Source of the DNA: Prosthecobacter sp.
Lineage (GTDB): Bacteria; Verrucomicrobiota; Verrucomicrobiia; Verrucomicrobiales; Verrucomicrobiaceae
Assembly (NCBI GenBank): GCA_030833205.1
Contig: JAURHS010000004.1
Coordinates: 1-64,000 of the forward strand
DNA length: 64,000 bases
Reading direction: 5' to 3'
Position 1 is the stretch's first letter; each line of letters opens with the position of its first letter. Both the position numbers and the translations under genes were made by a program. This document shows, one piece after another, positions 1 through 8,900 of this stretch. Below the pieces are notes generated by a model. The model searched no databases. It had not been told where the DNA came from and saw only the letters and a program-made list of their open reading frames with translations.

Positions 1-1056
1 TATCTTGAGGCGACGCCGTTGACCAGTTTCGTGCTCATCGCCTTGATCAATGCGCAGGAGGGCAATCATCCCGCGCTGCTGCCAGCCGTGCGGTTTTTGT
101 GTGCTTCGCAGCGCGATGACGGTGCCTGGCCCATTGACAGCGATTTGGCCACCTGGGGCACCACGCTGGCCTGCAAGGCTCTGGGGCAGGGAAGTGAGGA
201 GACCTGGGCTTGGCTGCTTGGTCAACAAAGCCGCAGTGAGCATCCCTTCACCGGCGCGGCGCCAGGGGCCTGGGCCTGGACCGATTTGCCCGGTGGCGTG
301 CCCGATGCCGATGACACCTCCGGGGCCCTGATTGCCCTGAGGCAGATTGCCGACCGACCCAAGGCAGCGGCGGCCGCAACGCAGGGGCTGCGCTGGTTGC
401 GCGATTTGCAAAACCGCGATGGCGGCATTCCCACCTTCTGCCGGGGTTGGGGCGCCTTGCCCTTTGACCGCAGCACGCCAGAGATCACCGCGCACGCGCT
501 GTTGGCGATGAGTTTGTGGCGGGATTCGTTGAGGGGCGGGCAGGAGTCGCAGGGGCAGCGCGTCGTGGACCGCGCTCTGCGTTACCTGCAACGCACTCAA
601 GCCGCGGATGGCTCGTGGCTTCCGCTGTGGTTTGGCAATGAGGCGGCGCAGGGCGAGAACAACCCCGTGTACGGCACGGCGGCCGTGCTGCAGTATCTCG
701 GTGCCGAGGGGCAACTTGCCCAACAGGCCAGGGATCTGATGATCAAGGGACGGGCTTACCTGCTGGCGGCGCAGGGCAGGGATGGGGGCTTTGGAGGGGA
801 GGCAGGGCTGAGGGCTTCGATTGAGGAAACGGCGATGGCCTTGTTGGCCTTGGTTGGAGGACCTGCGGACTGCCGCGAGGCGGCAGAGCGTGCCCTGGGT
901 TGGTTGCTGCGCCAGACCCAGGGCGGGCGACAATGGGCAGCGGCGCCCATTGGGCTGTATTTTGCACGGCTCTGGTATTTTGAACGGCTTTATCCGATGG
1001 TTTGGGGAGTGCAGGCGCTGAGGATGAGCGTCTTGCAGCGCCTGGTGCCGCGCTGA
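1..1056 (+). CDS. Squalene-hopene cyclase / class II terpene cyclase-like protein (5' truncated by window edge)
   Basis: Frame is open to base 1 (YLEATPLTSFVLIALI). DADDT matches the class II cyclase DXDDT motif; QW-like repeats such as QNRDGGIPTF and QAADGSWLPLW. Confidence 0.8.
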   Translation, partial: YLEATPLTSFVLIALINAQEGNHPALLPAVRFLCASQRDDGAWPIDSDLATWGTTLACKALGQGSEETWAWLLGQQSRSEHPFTGAAPGAWAWTDLPGGVPDADDTSGALIALRQIADRPKAAAAATQGLRWLRDLQNRDGGIPTFCRGWGALPFDRSTPEITAHALLAMSLWRDSLRGGQESQGQRVVDRALRYLQRTQAADGSWLPLWFGNEAAQGENNPVYGTAAVLQYLGAEGQLAQQARDLMIKGRAYLLAAQGRDGGFGGEAGLRASIEETAMALLALVGGPADCREAAERALGWLLRQTQGGRQWAAAPIGLYFARLWYFERLYPMVWGVQALRMSVLQRLVPR

Positions 1057-1159
1057 GGCTTGGCGCAGGCCTTTTTTGATAGGCAGCAGGCCCCTGCAGG
1101 CGTATCATTGAGGCTTCCGCCCTTTGGCGGGCTCAATCAACCTCAACACAAAACCTCCC

Positions 1160-1537
1160 ATGAAAAAACTGATCCTCCTCGCCTTGTCTCTGGTGGCCAG
1201 CGCCGGCTTTGCCGCCGAGTTCCCTGACATCAGCATCGCTGACCTCAAGCAGGCCATCGCCGCCAAGAAGGTTGTCGTCATTGATGTCAATGGCGCGGCT
1301 TCCTATGCCTCCGGTCACATCCCTGGCGCCGTGGATTTCGCCAGCAAGGGTGCTGACCTTGCCAGCGTGCTGCCTGCCGACAAGGGCACCCTCGTGGTGG
1401 CCTACTGTGGTGGCCCTTCCTGCTCGGCCTACAAGCGCGCCGCCAACAAGGCCTCGGAGCTTGGCTACACCAATGTGAAGCACCTCTCCGCTGGCATCTC
1501 TGGCTGGAAGAAGGCCAACGAGTCCCTTGAGAAGTAA
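1160..1537 (+). CDS. Secreted rhodanese-like domain protein
   Basis: Signal peptide MKKLILLALSLVASAGFAAE; rhodanese pattern VVAYCGGPSCSAYKRA...HLSAGISGWKK. Confidence 0.85.
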   Translation: MKKLILLALSLVASAGFAAEFPDISIADLKQAIAAKKVVVIDVNGAASYASGHIPGAVDFASKGADLASVLPADKGTLVVAYCGGPSCSAYKRAANKASELGYTNVKHLSAGISGWKKANESLEK

Positions 1538-1627
1538 TTTCGCGCTGCAGGCCCCAGAGGTCTGCAGATTGTGATTTGTGGCGTCGGGGCGCTGGACAAA
1601 CCAGCGTCCCGACGCTTTTTTGTGTCC

Positions 1628-1978
1628 ATGAAATCTCTCCTGACCTCCCTTGGCGCCGCGCTGCTGGTGAGCATCGGCATGTCCCTCTCTGCCGCCGAGC
1701 CCGCCTCGGTCACCTACGAGGGCCGGATCAGCGGGGTGGTCTGCGTTTCCTGCAAGGATCATGTGACCATGTCCCTGATGAAGAAGCTGCCCTTCATTGA
1801 GTCGGTGCAGGTCAAGAATGATCCGCAGAACCCCGCTGCGGAAGAGAAGCGCCTGATCATTGTGGCCAAGTCTGGTGAGGCCCTCACCCGTGAGATCGCG
1901 ATGGATGCCTTGGGCAGCTTCGCCAAGAATTACAGCATCACTTCCCTGGAGAGGAAAACCGCCAGCGCGGCACCATGA
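1628..1978 (+). CDS. Small secreted CxxC (HMA-like) protein
   Basis: Signal peptide followed by GRISGVVCVSCKDHVTMSLMKKLPFIESVQV, resembling a heavy-metal-associated fold with CVSC; next to the rhodanese gene. Confidence 0.55.
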   Translation: MKSLLTSLGAALLVSIGMSLSAAEPASVTYEGRISGVVCVSCKDHVTMSLMKKLPFIESVQVKNDPQNPAAEEKRLIIVAKSGEALTREIAMDALGSFAKNYSITSLERKTASAAP

Positions 1979-2676
1979 AGTTGCCGCAACTGCGCGAGGA
2001 GGTCTGCGAAGCCAATCTCGAATTGGTCCGCGCGGGGTTGGTCACCCTGACTTGGGGCAATGTCTCCGCCATTGACCGTGCCAGTGGCATCTGGGCGATC
2101 AAGCCCAGTGGCGTGGACTACGCCAAGCTGCGCCCCGCAGACATGGTGCTTCTGGATTTGGAGGGCAAGGTGGTGGAGGGCAGTTTGCGCCCATCCTCCG
2201 ACACCCGCACGCATCTGCATCTTTATCGCGAGTTTGAGGTCTTGGGTGGCATTGCCCACACACACAGCCTGCATGCCACGGCACTGTCGCAGGCCGGGCG
2301 TCCGCTGCCCTGTCTTGGCACCACGCACGCCGATCACTTTCATGGCACGGTGCCGGTGGTGAGGGCTCTGAGCCCGGAGGAGGTGGCTGCCGATTACGAG
2401 CACTTCACTGGTGTGGCGATCGCACAGCGCCTGCGCGAGCTGGGCCTCTCTCCGCTTCACATGCCTGCGGTGTTGCAGTTGCATCATGCGCCCTTCACCT
2501 TTGGCCGCAATGCCATGGACGCGGTGCACAATAGCGTGGCGCTGGAGTGTTGCGCGCAGATGGCTTTGGCCACCTGGGCCTTGCAGCCCTCGGCCTCCAC
2601 CATCCCCGCGCACCTGTTGGAAAAGCATCATCTGCGCAAGCACGGCCCCTCTGCCTATTACGGGCAAAAGTCCTGA
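1975..2676 (+). CDS. Class II aldolase/adducin family, L-ribulose-5-phosphate 4-epimerase-like
   Basis: LTWGNVSAIDR, IKPSGVDY, GGIAHTHSLHATA, TTHADHF motifs; ATGA overlap with the upstream gene. Confidence 0.88.
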   Translation: MKLPQLREEVCEANLELVRAGLVTLTWGNVSAIDRASGIWAIKPSGVDYAKLRPADMVLLDLEGKVVEGSLRPSSDTRTHLHLYREFEVLGGIAHTHSLHATALSQAGRPLPCLGTTHADHFHGTVPVVRALSPEEVAADYEHFTGVAIAQRLRELGLSPLHMPAVLQLHHAPFTFGRNAMDAVHNSVALECCAQMALATWALQPSASTIPAHLLEKHHLRKHGPSAYYGQKS

Positions 2677-2705
2677 TCCCATCTCACCTCCTTTCCATCG
2701 AACCC

Positions 2706-4139
2706 ATGAGCCAATCCGAATCCATCCCCAATGTCCTTGCCGAGCGCTATGCCAGTGAGGCGATGTGCGCCATCTGGTCGCCCCAGGGCAAGGTGCGTCT
2801 GGAGCGCGATTACTGGATTGCCGTGCTCAAGGCACAGGATGAGTTGGGTTTGAAGCTCCCGGAGGGAGTGATTGCCGACTACGAGAGAGTCAAGGGGCAG
2901 GTGAATTTGGAGAGCATCATGCGCCGTGAACGCGTGACCCGCCACGATGTGAAGGCGCGCATTGAGGAGTTCTGCGATCTGGCCGGCCACGAGCACATTC
3001 ACAAGGGGCTGACCAGTCGCGATCTGACCGAGAATGTGGAGCAGTTGCAGAGTTTCCGCGGGCTGGAGGAAGTGCGCCTGAAAACCGCGGCAGTGCTGCA
3101 CCAGTTGTCCAAGCGGGCCAGCCAGTGGCGCGATCTGCCCTTGACGGCGCGCACCCACAATGTGGCCGCCCAAGTCAGCACCCTGGGCAAGCGTCTGGCC
3201 ATGTTTGGCGAGGAATTGCTGCTCGGCTTCGAGGCGCTGGAGTCCCTCATCGCCCGCTATCCTGCGCGCGGGCTGAAGGGCGCGGTGGGCACGCGTTTGG
3301 ACCAGATCACGCTCTTTGATGGTGATGCCGGAAAAGCCCGCGAGCTTGAGCAGCGCGTGCTTCGTCATCTTGGCATGCACGCCTCCTTGGACGCGGTGGG
3401 GCAGGTGTATCCGCGCAGTCTTGATTTTGAAGTGATGGCGGTGCTTTGTCAGGTGGCCAGTGGGCCGGCCAGTTTTGCCCGCACGCTGCGCCTGATGGCT
3501 GGCCATGAGCTGGCCAGTGAGGGCTTTGCCAAGGGGCAGGTGGGCAGTTCGGCCATGCCGCATAAAATGAATAGCCGCAGCTGCGAGCGCATCAACGGCC
3601 TGCAGGTCATCCTCAAGGGCTACCTGGCCATGGCCTCAGGCTTGGCTGGTGATCAGTGGAATGAGGGCGATGTGTCCTGCTCGGTGGTGCGTCGAGTCAT
3701 GCTTCCCGACGCCTTCCTCGCCATGGACGGTCTGCTGGAAACCACGCTCACGGTGCTCTCCCAGATGGAGGTGTTTGAGGCCGTTGTGGAGCAGGAGTTG
3801 ATGCGCTATCTGCCCTTCCTGCTCAGCACCACGGTGCTCATGCAGGCCGTCAAGGCCGGGGCGGGTCGCGAGGGCGCCCACGAGGCCATCAAGGAGCATG
3901 CGGTGGCAGTGGCCCGCGAGATGCGCGGCGGTCAGGTCAGTCGCAATGATTTGTTCGATCGGCTCGCTGCCGATGCGCGCCTTGGGTTGTCGCGCGAGGC
4001 CCTTGCCGCCGCGCTGGAAGGCGGGCGCAACAATGCCGGTGATGCCGGCGCGCAGGTGGACCACTTCGCCCAGCGCGTGGCAGCGATTGTCAAGCGCATC
4101 CCGCAGGCATCGGATTACACGCCAGGCAGTATTTTGTAA
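2706..4139 (+). CDS. purB: Adenylosuccinate lyase
   Basis: Fumarase/ASL signature GSSAMPHKMNSRSCERI; HIHKGLTSRDLTEN; full-length protein. Confidence 0.93.
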   Translation: MSQSESIPNVLAERYASEAMCAIWSPQGKVRLERDYWIAVLKAQDELGLKLPEGVIADYERVKGQVNLESIMRRERVTRHDVKARIEEFCDLAGHEHIHKGLTSRDLTENVEQLQSFRGLEEVRLKTAAVLHQLSKRASQWRDLPLTARTHNVAAQVSTLGKRLAMFGEELLLGFEALESLIARYPARGLKGAVGTRLDQITLFDGDAGKARELEQRVLRHLGMHASLDAVGQVYPRSLDFEVMAVLCQVASGPASFARTLRLMAGHELASEGFAKGQVGSSAMPHKMNSRSCERINGLQVILKGYLAMASGLAGDQWNEGDVSCSVVRRVMLPDAFLAMDGLLETTLTVLSQMEVFEAVVEQELMRYLPFLLSTTVLMQAVKAGAGREGAHEAIKEHAVAVAREMRGGQVSRNDLFDRLAADARLGLSREALAAALEGGRNNAGDAGAQVDHFAQRVAAIVKRIPQASDYTPGSIL

Positions 4140-4154
4140 TGGACAGCGGGTCTG

Positions 4155-4174
4155 TTGGGGCGGCAGCGCCCCAA
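4155..4174. terminator. Perfect hairpin between convergent purB and recN
   Basis: ttggggcg-gcag-cgccccaa, 8-bp perfect stem in the convergent intergenic region; no T-tract. Confidence 0.5.
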
Positions 4175-4192
4175 GGCCTCGCCGAGGGCTGC

Positions 4193-5854
4193 TCAGTGGG
4201 CTGCGCCAAGCAGGCTTAGGGCGTGCTCGCGTGCGCTCTGGGCCTTGCCGCCGAGCATGCGCGCCAACTCCTCAATGCGCTGCTCGCGGTCGAGCACCTG
4301 CAGCAGGGAGCGGGTGCGTCCCTCGCTGACATCCTTTTGCACCATGAAGTGGCTGGCGGCCAGCGCAGCGACCTGGGGGAAGTGGGTGATGGCAATGACC
4401 TGGTGCTGACGGCCAAGCTCGGCCATCTTGTGGCCAACGGCCTGGGCGATGTTGCCGCCGACATTGGCGTCAATTTCATCAAAGACCATGAGGGCCACGG
4501 AATCGTGCTCGGCCAATGCGCTTTTCACAGCCAGCAGCACGCGCGACATTTCGCCGCTGGAGGCAGTCAGGCGCAGGGCCTTGGGCGGTTCGCCGGGGTT
4601 GGGGGCAAAAAAGAAATCAATTTGCTCCATGCCTTGTGGCGCCGGGCTTTCCTGCGGCAGCAGGCGCACTTCAAAGATGCTTTGTTTCAGGCCGAGGTCC
4701 GCAAGGTGAACGCTGATGGCCTTGGCCAGCGATGGGGCGGCCTTCTGGCGCAGGGCAGTGAGTTTCCTGCCGCAGTCGCGCAGGGCGGCCAGGGCCTTGG
4801 CGACTTCGCCTTCAAGGCGGATGAGCTCGTCGTCGTGGTTTTCGATCTGGTGCAGGCGTTGCTTGGCGCGTTGGCCAAACTCGATGACTTGGGCCAAGCC
4901 CGGCCCGTACTTGCGCTTGAGGACCTGCAGGGTGTGGATGCGGGAGTCGAGGCGGTCGAGCTCAGCGGGATTGGTGTCGAGGGTGGCGGCGTAGTCCTGC
5001 AGATTGCTCTCCAGCTCGCGAAAGGCCACCAGCATGGAGGGCAGGTCGGCGAGGTAGGGCGCGGCCCCCTGATCGAGGCGCTCCAGTTCCTGGGCCTGAC
5101 GGTTGAGTTCGCGCAGCAGGTGCTGCAGACCGCCGCGCTCGTCGCTGAGCTTGCCCAGCATGGTTTGGCAGACCTCAAGCAGGCGGCTGCTGTTGGCCAC
5201 CACGCGGTGGCGCGCGTTGAGGCTGTCTTCCTCATCGGGCTTGAGTTCAGCAGACTCAATTTCCTGCACCTGGAAGCGCAGCATGTCGAGTTGCTGTTGG
5301 CCCTCGCGCTGGCTTTCCTGCAGGGTCTTGAGGTCCTCGCTGCACTGTTGCCACTGCGCATGCAGGCTGCGGTACTGGGCCAGGGTGTTGGCTGCGCCGG
5401 CAAATTGGTCGAGCAGTTCGAGCTGCCGTTGCTGGGAATGCAGCGATTGATGATCGTGCGGGCCGTGCAGGTCCACCAGCAGCTCGCCCAACTCCTTGAG
5501 CACCTGCAGCGTGGCGGCGCTGCAGTTGACGAATTGCTTGTTGCCGCCGCTGCTGCTGATGCTGCGTTTGAGAATCAGGGTGTGGTTTTCGCAAGGCTCA
5601 AGGCCGGCACGCTCCAGGATCTGATCCACGGCGCGGCAGTCGCGCAGCACGAAGCTGGCCTCCACGCTGCATTGCTCCTGACCGCTGCGGATCAGGCCGC
5701 GGTCGGCGCGTTCGCCCATGACCAGTTTGAGGGCGCCGACGATGATGGATTTCCCGGCGCCGGTCTCACCCGTCACGCCGATCAGTCCTGCATTGAGGTC
5801 CCAGGTGAGATCCTCGACCAAGGCAAGGTTGCGGATTTTCAGGCAGGAGAGCAT
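4193..5854 (-). CDS. recN: DNA repair protein RecN
   Basis: MLSCLKIRNLALVEDLTWDLNAGLIGVTGETGAGKSIIVGAL; MVFDEIDANVGGNIAQAVG; VIAITHFPQVAA. Confidence 0.95.
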   Translation of the reverse strand: MLSCLKIRNLALVEDLTWDLNAGLIGVTGETGAGKSIIVGALKLVMGERADRGLIRSGQEQCSVEASFVLRDCRAVDQILERAGLEPCENHTLILKRSISSSGGNKQFVNCSAATLQVLKELGELLVDLHGPHDHQSLHSQQRQLELLDQFAGAANTLAQYRSLHAQWQQCSEDLKTLQESQREGQQQLDMLRFQVQEIESAELKPDEEDSLNARHRVVANSSRLLEVCQTMLGKLSDERGGLQHLLRELNRQAQELERLDQGAAPYLADLPSMLVAFRELESNLQDYAATLDTNPAELDRLDSRIHTLQVLKRKYGPGLAQVIEFGQRAKQRLHQIENHDDELIRLEGEVAKALAALRDCGRKLTALRQKAAPSLAKAISVHLADLGLKQSIFEVRLLPQESPAPQGMEQIDFFFAPNPGEPPKALRLTASSGEMSRVLLAVKSALAEHDSVALMVFDEIDANVGGNIAQAVGHKMAELGRQHQVIAITHFPQVAALAASHFMVQKDVSEGRTRSLLQVLDREQRIEELARMLGGKAQSAREHALSLLGAAH

Positions 5855-5920
5855 GGCATGCGCGCCCGAAGGCAAGCAGCGCCATTGTGGGCGGTTGTGG
5901 GCGTTATGCAACTGCGCTGA

Positions 5921-8900
5921 TCAGCGACCAAAGCATTGCAGCCGTCCGTCCATGGTGCTGACAAAGACCCGCCCCTTGGCGGTGCTGATGCCATCCCAGA
6001 CCGGTGGGCTTTGCAGTTCAAGGCCCTGGCTCTGTTCGCCGTTCTGAGTGTTGACGGCCCAGAGTTTGGCACCCCGGCGGCCTTCGAGGGCCTCGTTTTG
6101 TTCCTCCAGTTCCTTGAGAATGGCAGGGTCACGGGCGGCGAGTCGCTCGAAGGCGTATTCCTCGTCAATGGTGTCCGGGGCGCCGCCGACCAGCACTGTG
6201 TTGCCTGCAAGGGCCATGCTGCGGGCCACGATGGGCACAAAGCGATCCCAATCGTGGCGCACAAAACTGCCCTTATCCGGGCCCGGGATTTGTCCGCCTT
6301 TGAACCATAGCGCAGCGCCCACCTTGCCCTTGCCGGTCTCCACCGCGGCGCCAATGCCGTGCAGGTTGTTGCCGCTGGAATCGCGACTGTCGCCGTTGTC
6401 AAAATTGTAGAAGGCCACTGCCGTTTGTGGACGGCTCTCCGGCGACTCGAAGCGCGCCTGCACTTCCTCGGCAGTGAGCGCCTGTTTGTAAATGGCCACC
6501 TGATCGAGCAGGCCGCGCAAGGGGCCCGGACTCTCCTCGGTCACGCCGCTGCCATTGCCCAGATACTGCGGACGCGCAGGTTTGCTGGGCAGCAGGGCAC
6601 TGGCCTTGCCCTGAGCCACGCTGCGACCATCGACATAGAGTTGCATGTTGGCGGCTTGATCCAAGGTGGCCACCAAATGGTGCCAACCCTCAGTGAGGGC
6701 CAAGGTGCTCTGAATGCTGCGCAACTCTCCCTCGGCCCGGACATGAAAGGCAGGCTTGCGGTGGGTGATGTCCAAGGCCAGACCCTGCAGTGGGCCGCCG
6801 TGATGCAGGACGGTCCCATTGCCCTCATCCAAGAGCACCCAGGCCTCAAGGCTACGGGCGCTTTGGCTGGGATCAAGCAGGGGATCATTGGGCAGGATCA
6901 CCGAACCGGGCAGTGGCGGCTCACCCGCAGCAGCAACTGCCTTGCCCTTGCCCTTGGCGCCGGCCTTGGCCATGGCTTTTTTGCCCTCGCCCTTTTTCTT
7001 GCCTGGTTTTTCCAGGGCAGGGGGTTGGTTGCCGATGGGTTGGCCATCGGGTCCAAGCACGAGGCTGTTGCCTTGTCGCGGGGTGGTGGCCTCGGCGGTT
7101 TCGTAGGCCTCTGGTGGAGGCTCCTTGGGGGTGGAGAACAGCGTGTACTCCATCGTGGTGGTCCACTTGTAGTACTGAGCCTCACGGCCATAGGAGAAGA
7201 CCTTGTCCTGATCGTGCACCAAAATGCGTCCAGCCGGAGCGTACTTGCCGGCTTGGAAGTAACCGCCATGGCCTCCGGCAAAACTCTTGCCATAGACCCA
7301 ATAGGAGCGGTGGAAGTTGCTGTCGTCCAGAAAGCCGGTTGGGGCAAAGAGGTGCTTGCCCTCGCCCTTGTGTGCGCCGCCTTGTTTGGCGAAGTCACCA
7401 CTGACCGGGCCCACCTCAATGCGCTTGCCCTTGGGGTCAATCTTCTGCGTGCGCAGATAAGTCCAGTTGCCGTCACTGCTTAAGATGTCGTTGAGGGCCA
7501 CGGGCATTTGCAGACTCTTGTGGCGGTCGTTGAGATCGCCGCCGGTATCCGGATCGCGGTCGTCGTAGTTCTCGCGGTGACGCAGCTCTCCGGTCTTGGC
7601 GTCGAGGCGATGAAACCAAAGTCCACCGTCCAAAAAGCAACTGCGACCGGCCACAAAGCTCACCAGTCCGTTTTCCACCAACACGCTGCCGTGCACCGGC
7701 CAGACGCTCTCCATCATTTCCCAGGCGCTGTGACTCAACCGAATCGGTGCGGCGTCATACTGCCAAAGCAGGGCGCCATCCTTGGCGCGCAGGCAATACA
7801 CGCGGCCATCCTTGCCTCCAAAGAACACGCGGCCTGCCCAATAACTCGGCGGCGAATCAATGCGGCCACCGGCCACAAACTTCCACAGGGGCTTACCGCT
7901 GGCCGAATCAAAGGCGTGCAGGGTGTGGCGATCCACCTCAGACACATAAGTCTGCCCAGCGGCGCTGGTGCTGGCGCTCAGCGGCGGGTTCAAGCGCACC
8001 TCCCAGGCCAGGCCGAGGTCCTTGCGAAGATCGCCCTTGCCTGCGCCGCTGCGCGCGTTGTCGGCGCGGTAGGTGGGCCAATCCTCGACATCGGCTGGGG
8101 TTTCCTCGAGGGCCTCGGTGTAGGCCTCACCACGCCATAGGCGCGTGGCATCCTTGGTTTTTGCGGGCAGGGGATGGCGCGCCACATCCGCCATGGCGGC
8201 CATGCCATCGAGCTTGGCCTCGGGATAGCAGGCGCAGTTGTGCGGGCCGGCGTAGGTCAGGCCGTTGGCGGGCAGCACGCCGTAAAGGCAGGCACCGCGC
8301 ACCCAGTGGTTGAGGTCCCAGTGCTTTTTCTCCATGTCCACATACTCGATGCCGGTGCGTGAGGGGATCAGGAAGCGCTCGGTGGCCTTGCCCATGTAAC
8401 AGCGATGATGGAACCAGTAGGTGCCCTCGGGGACATCGGGGAAGAAACTCCTTTTTTTCTCTCCGGTGAGAGGATCAAAACCGCGATACTCGCCACTTTG
8501 GTTGCCATTCAAGTTGCCGCTGTTCCAGACCAAGCCTTGAGCGACAACCACATCCTCAAGACTGCGGTAGCCGCTTTTTTCATGGGGAGCCACCCATAGA
8601 TCCTTGCCGCTGTTGGCGTCCATGCCCTTCATCTCGCCATTGCCGCCCGCATAAATGATCACATCGTTGTGCAGCAGCACGCGCGGGGCGAAGTTGAACT
8701 CGTAGAGCTTGCGTCGCTGCTGCGGTCCACTGGAGAACAGAACGCTGCCGTCCTTGCTGCTGCGCGCGGCAATGCCCTCGCCGTCGTAGTAAACCAGACG
8801 CTTGTCGTCAATCGCCAGCGTGATGGGGGCAATGCGGTCGCTTTGCTCCCAGAGTTTGTTGCCGCTTTCGAGCTCCAAGGCCAGCAGGCGGCGCTCCTTG

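Noticed and set aside
4223-5920. 565-aa plus-strand ORF antisense to recN
   Set aside because: recN on the minus strand is unmistakable. The antisense frame has no recognisable motif and is a typical high-GC shadow ORF.
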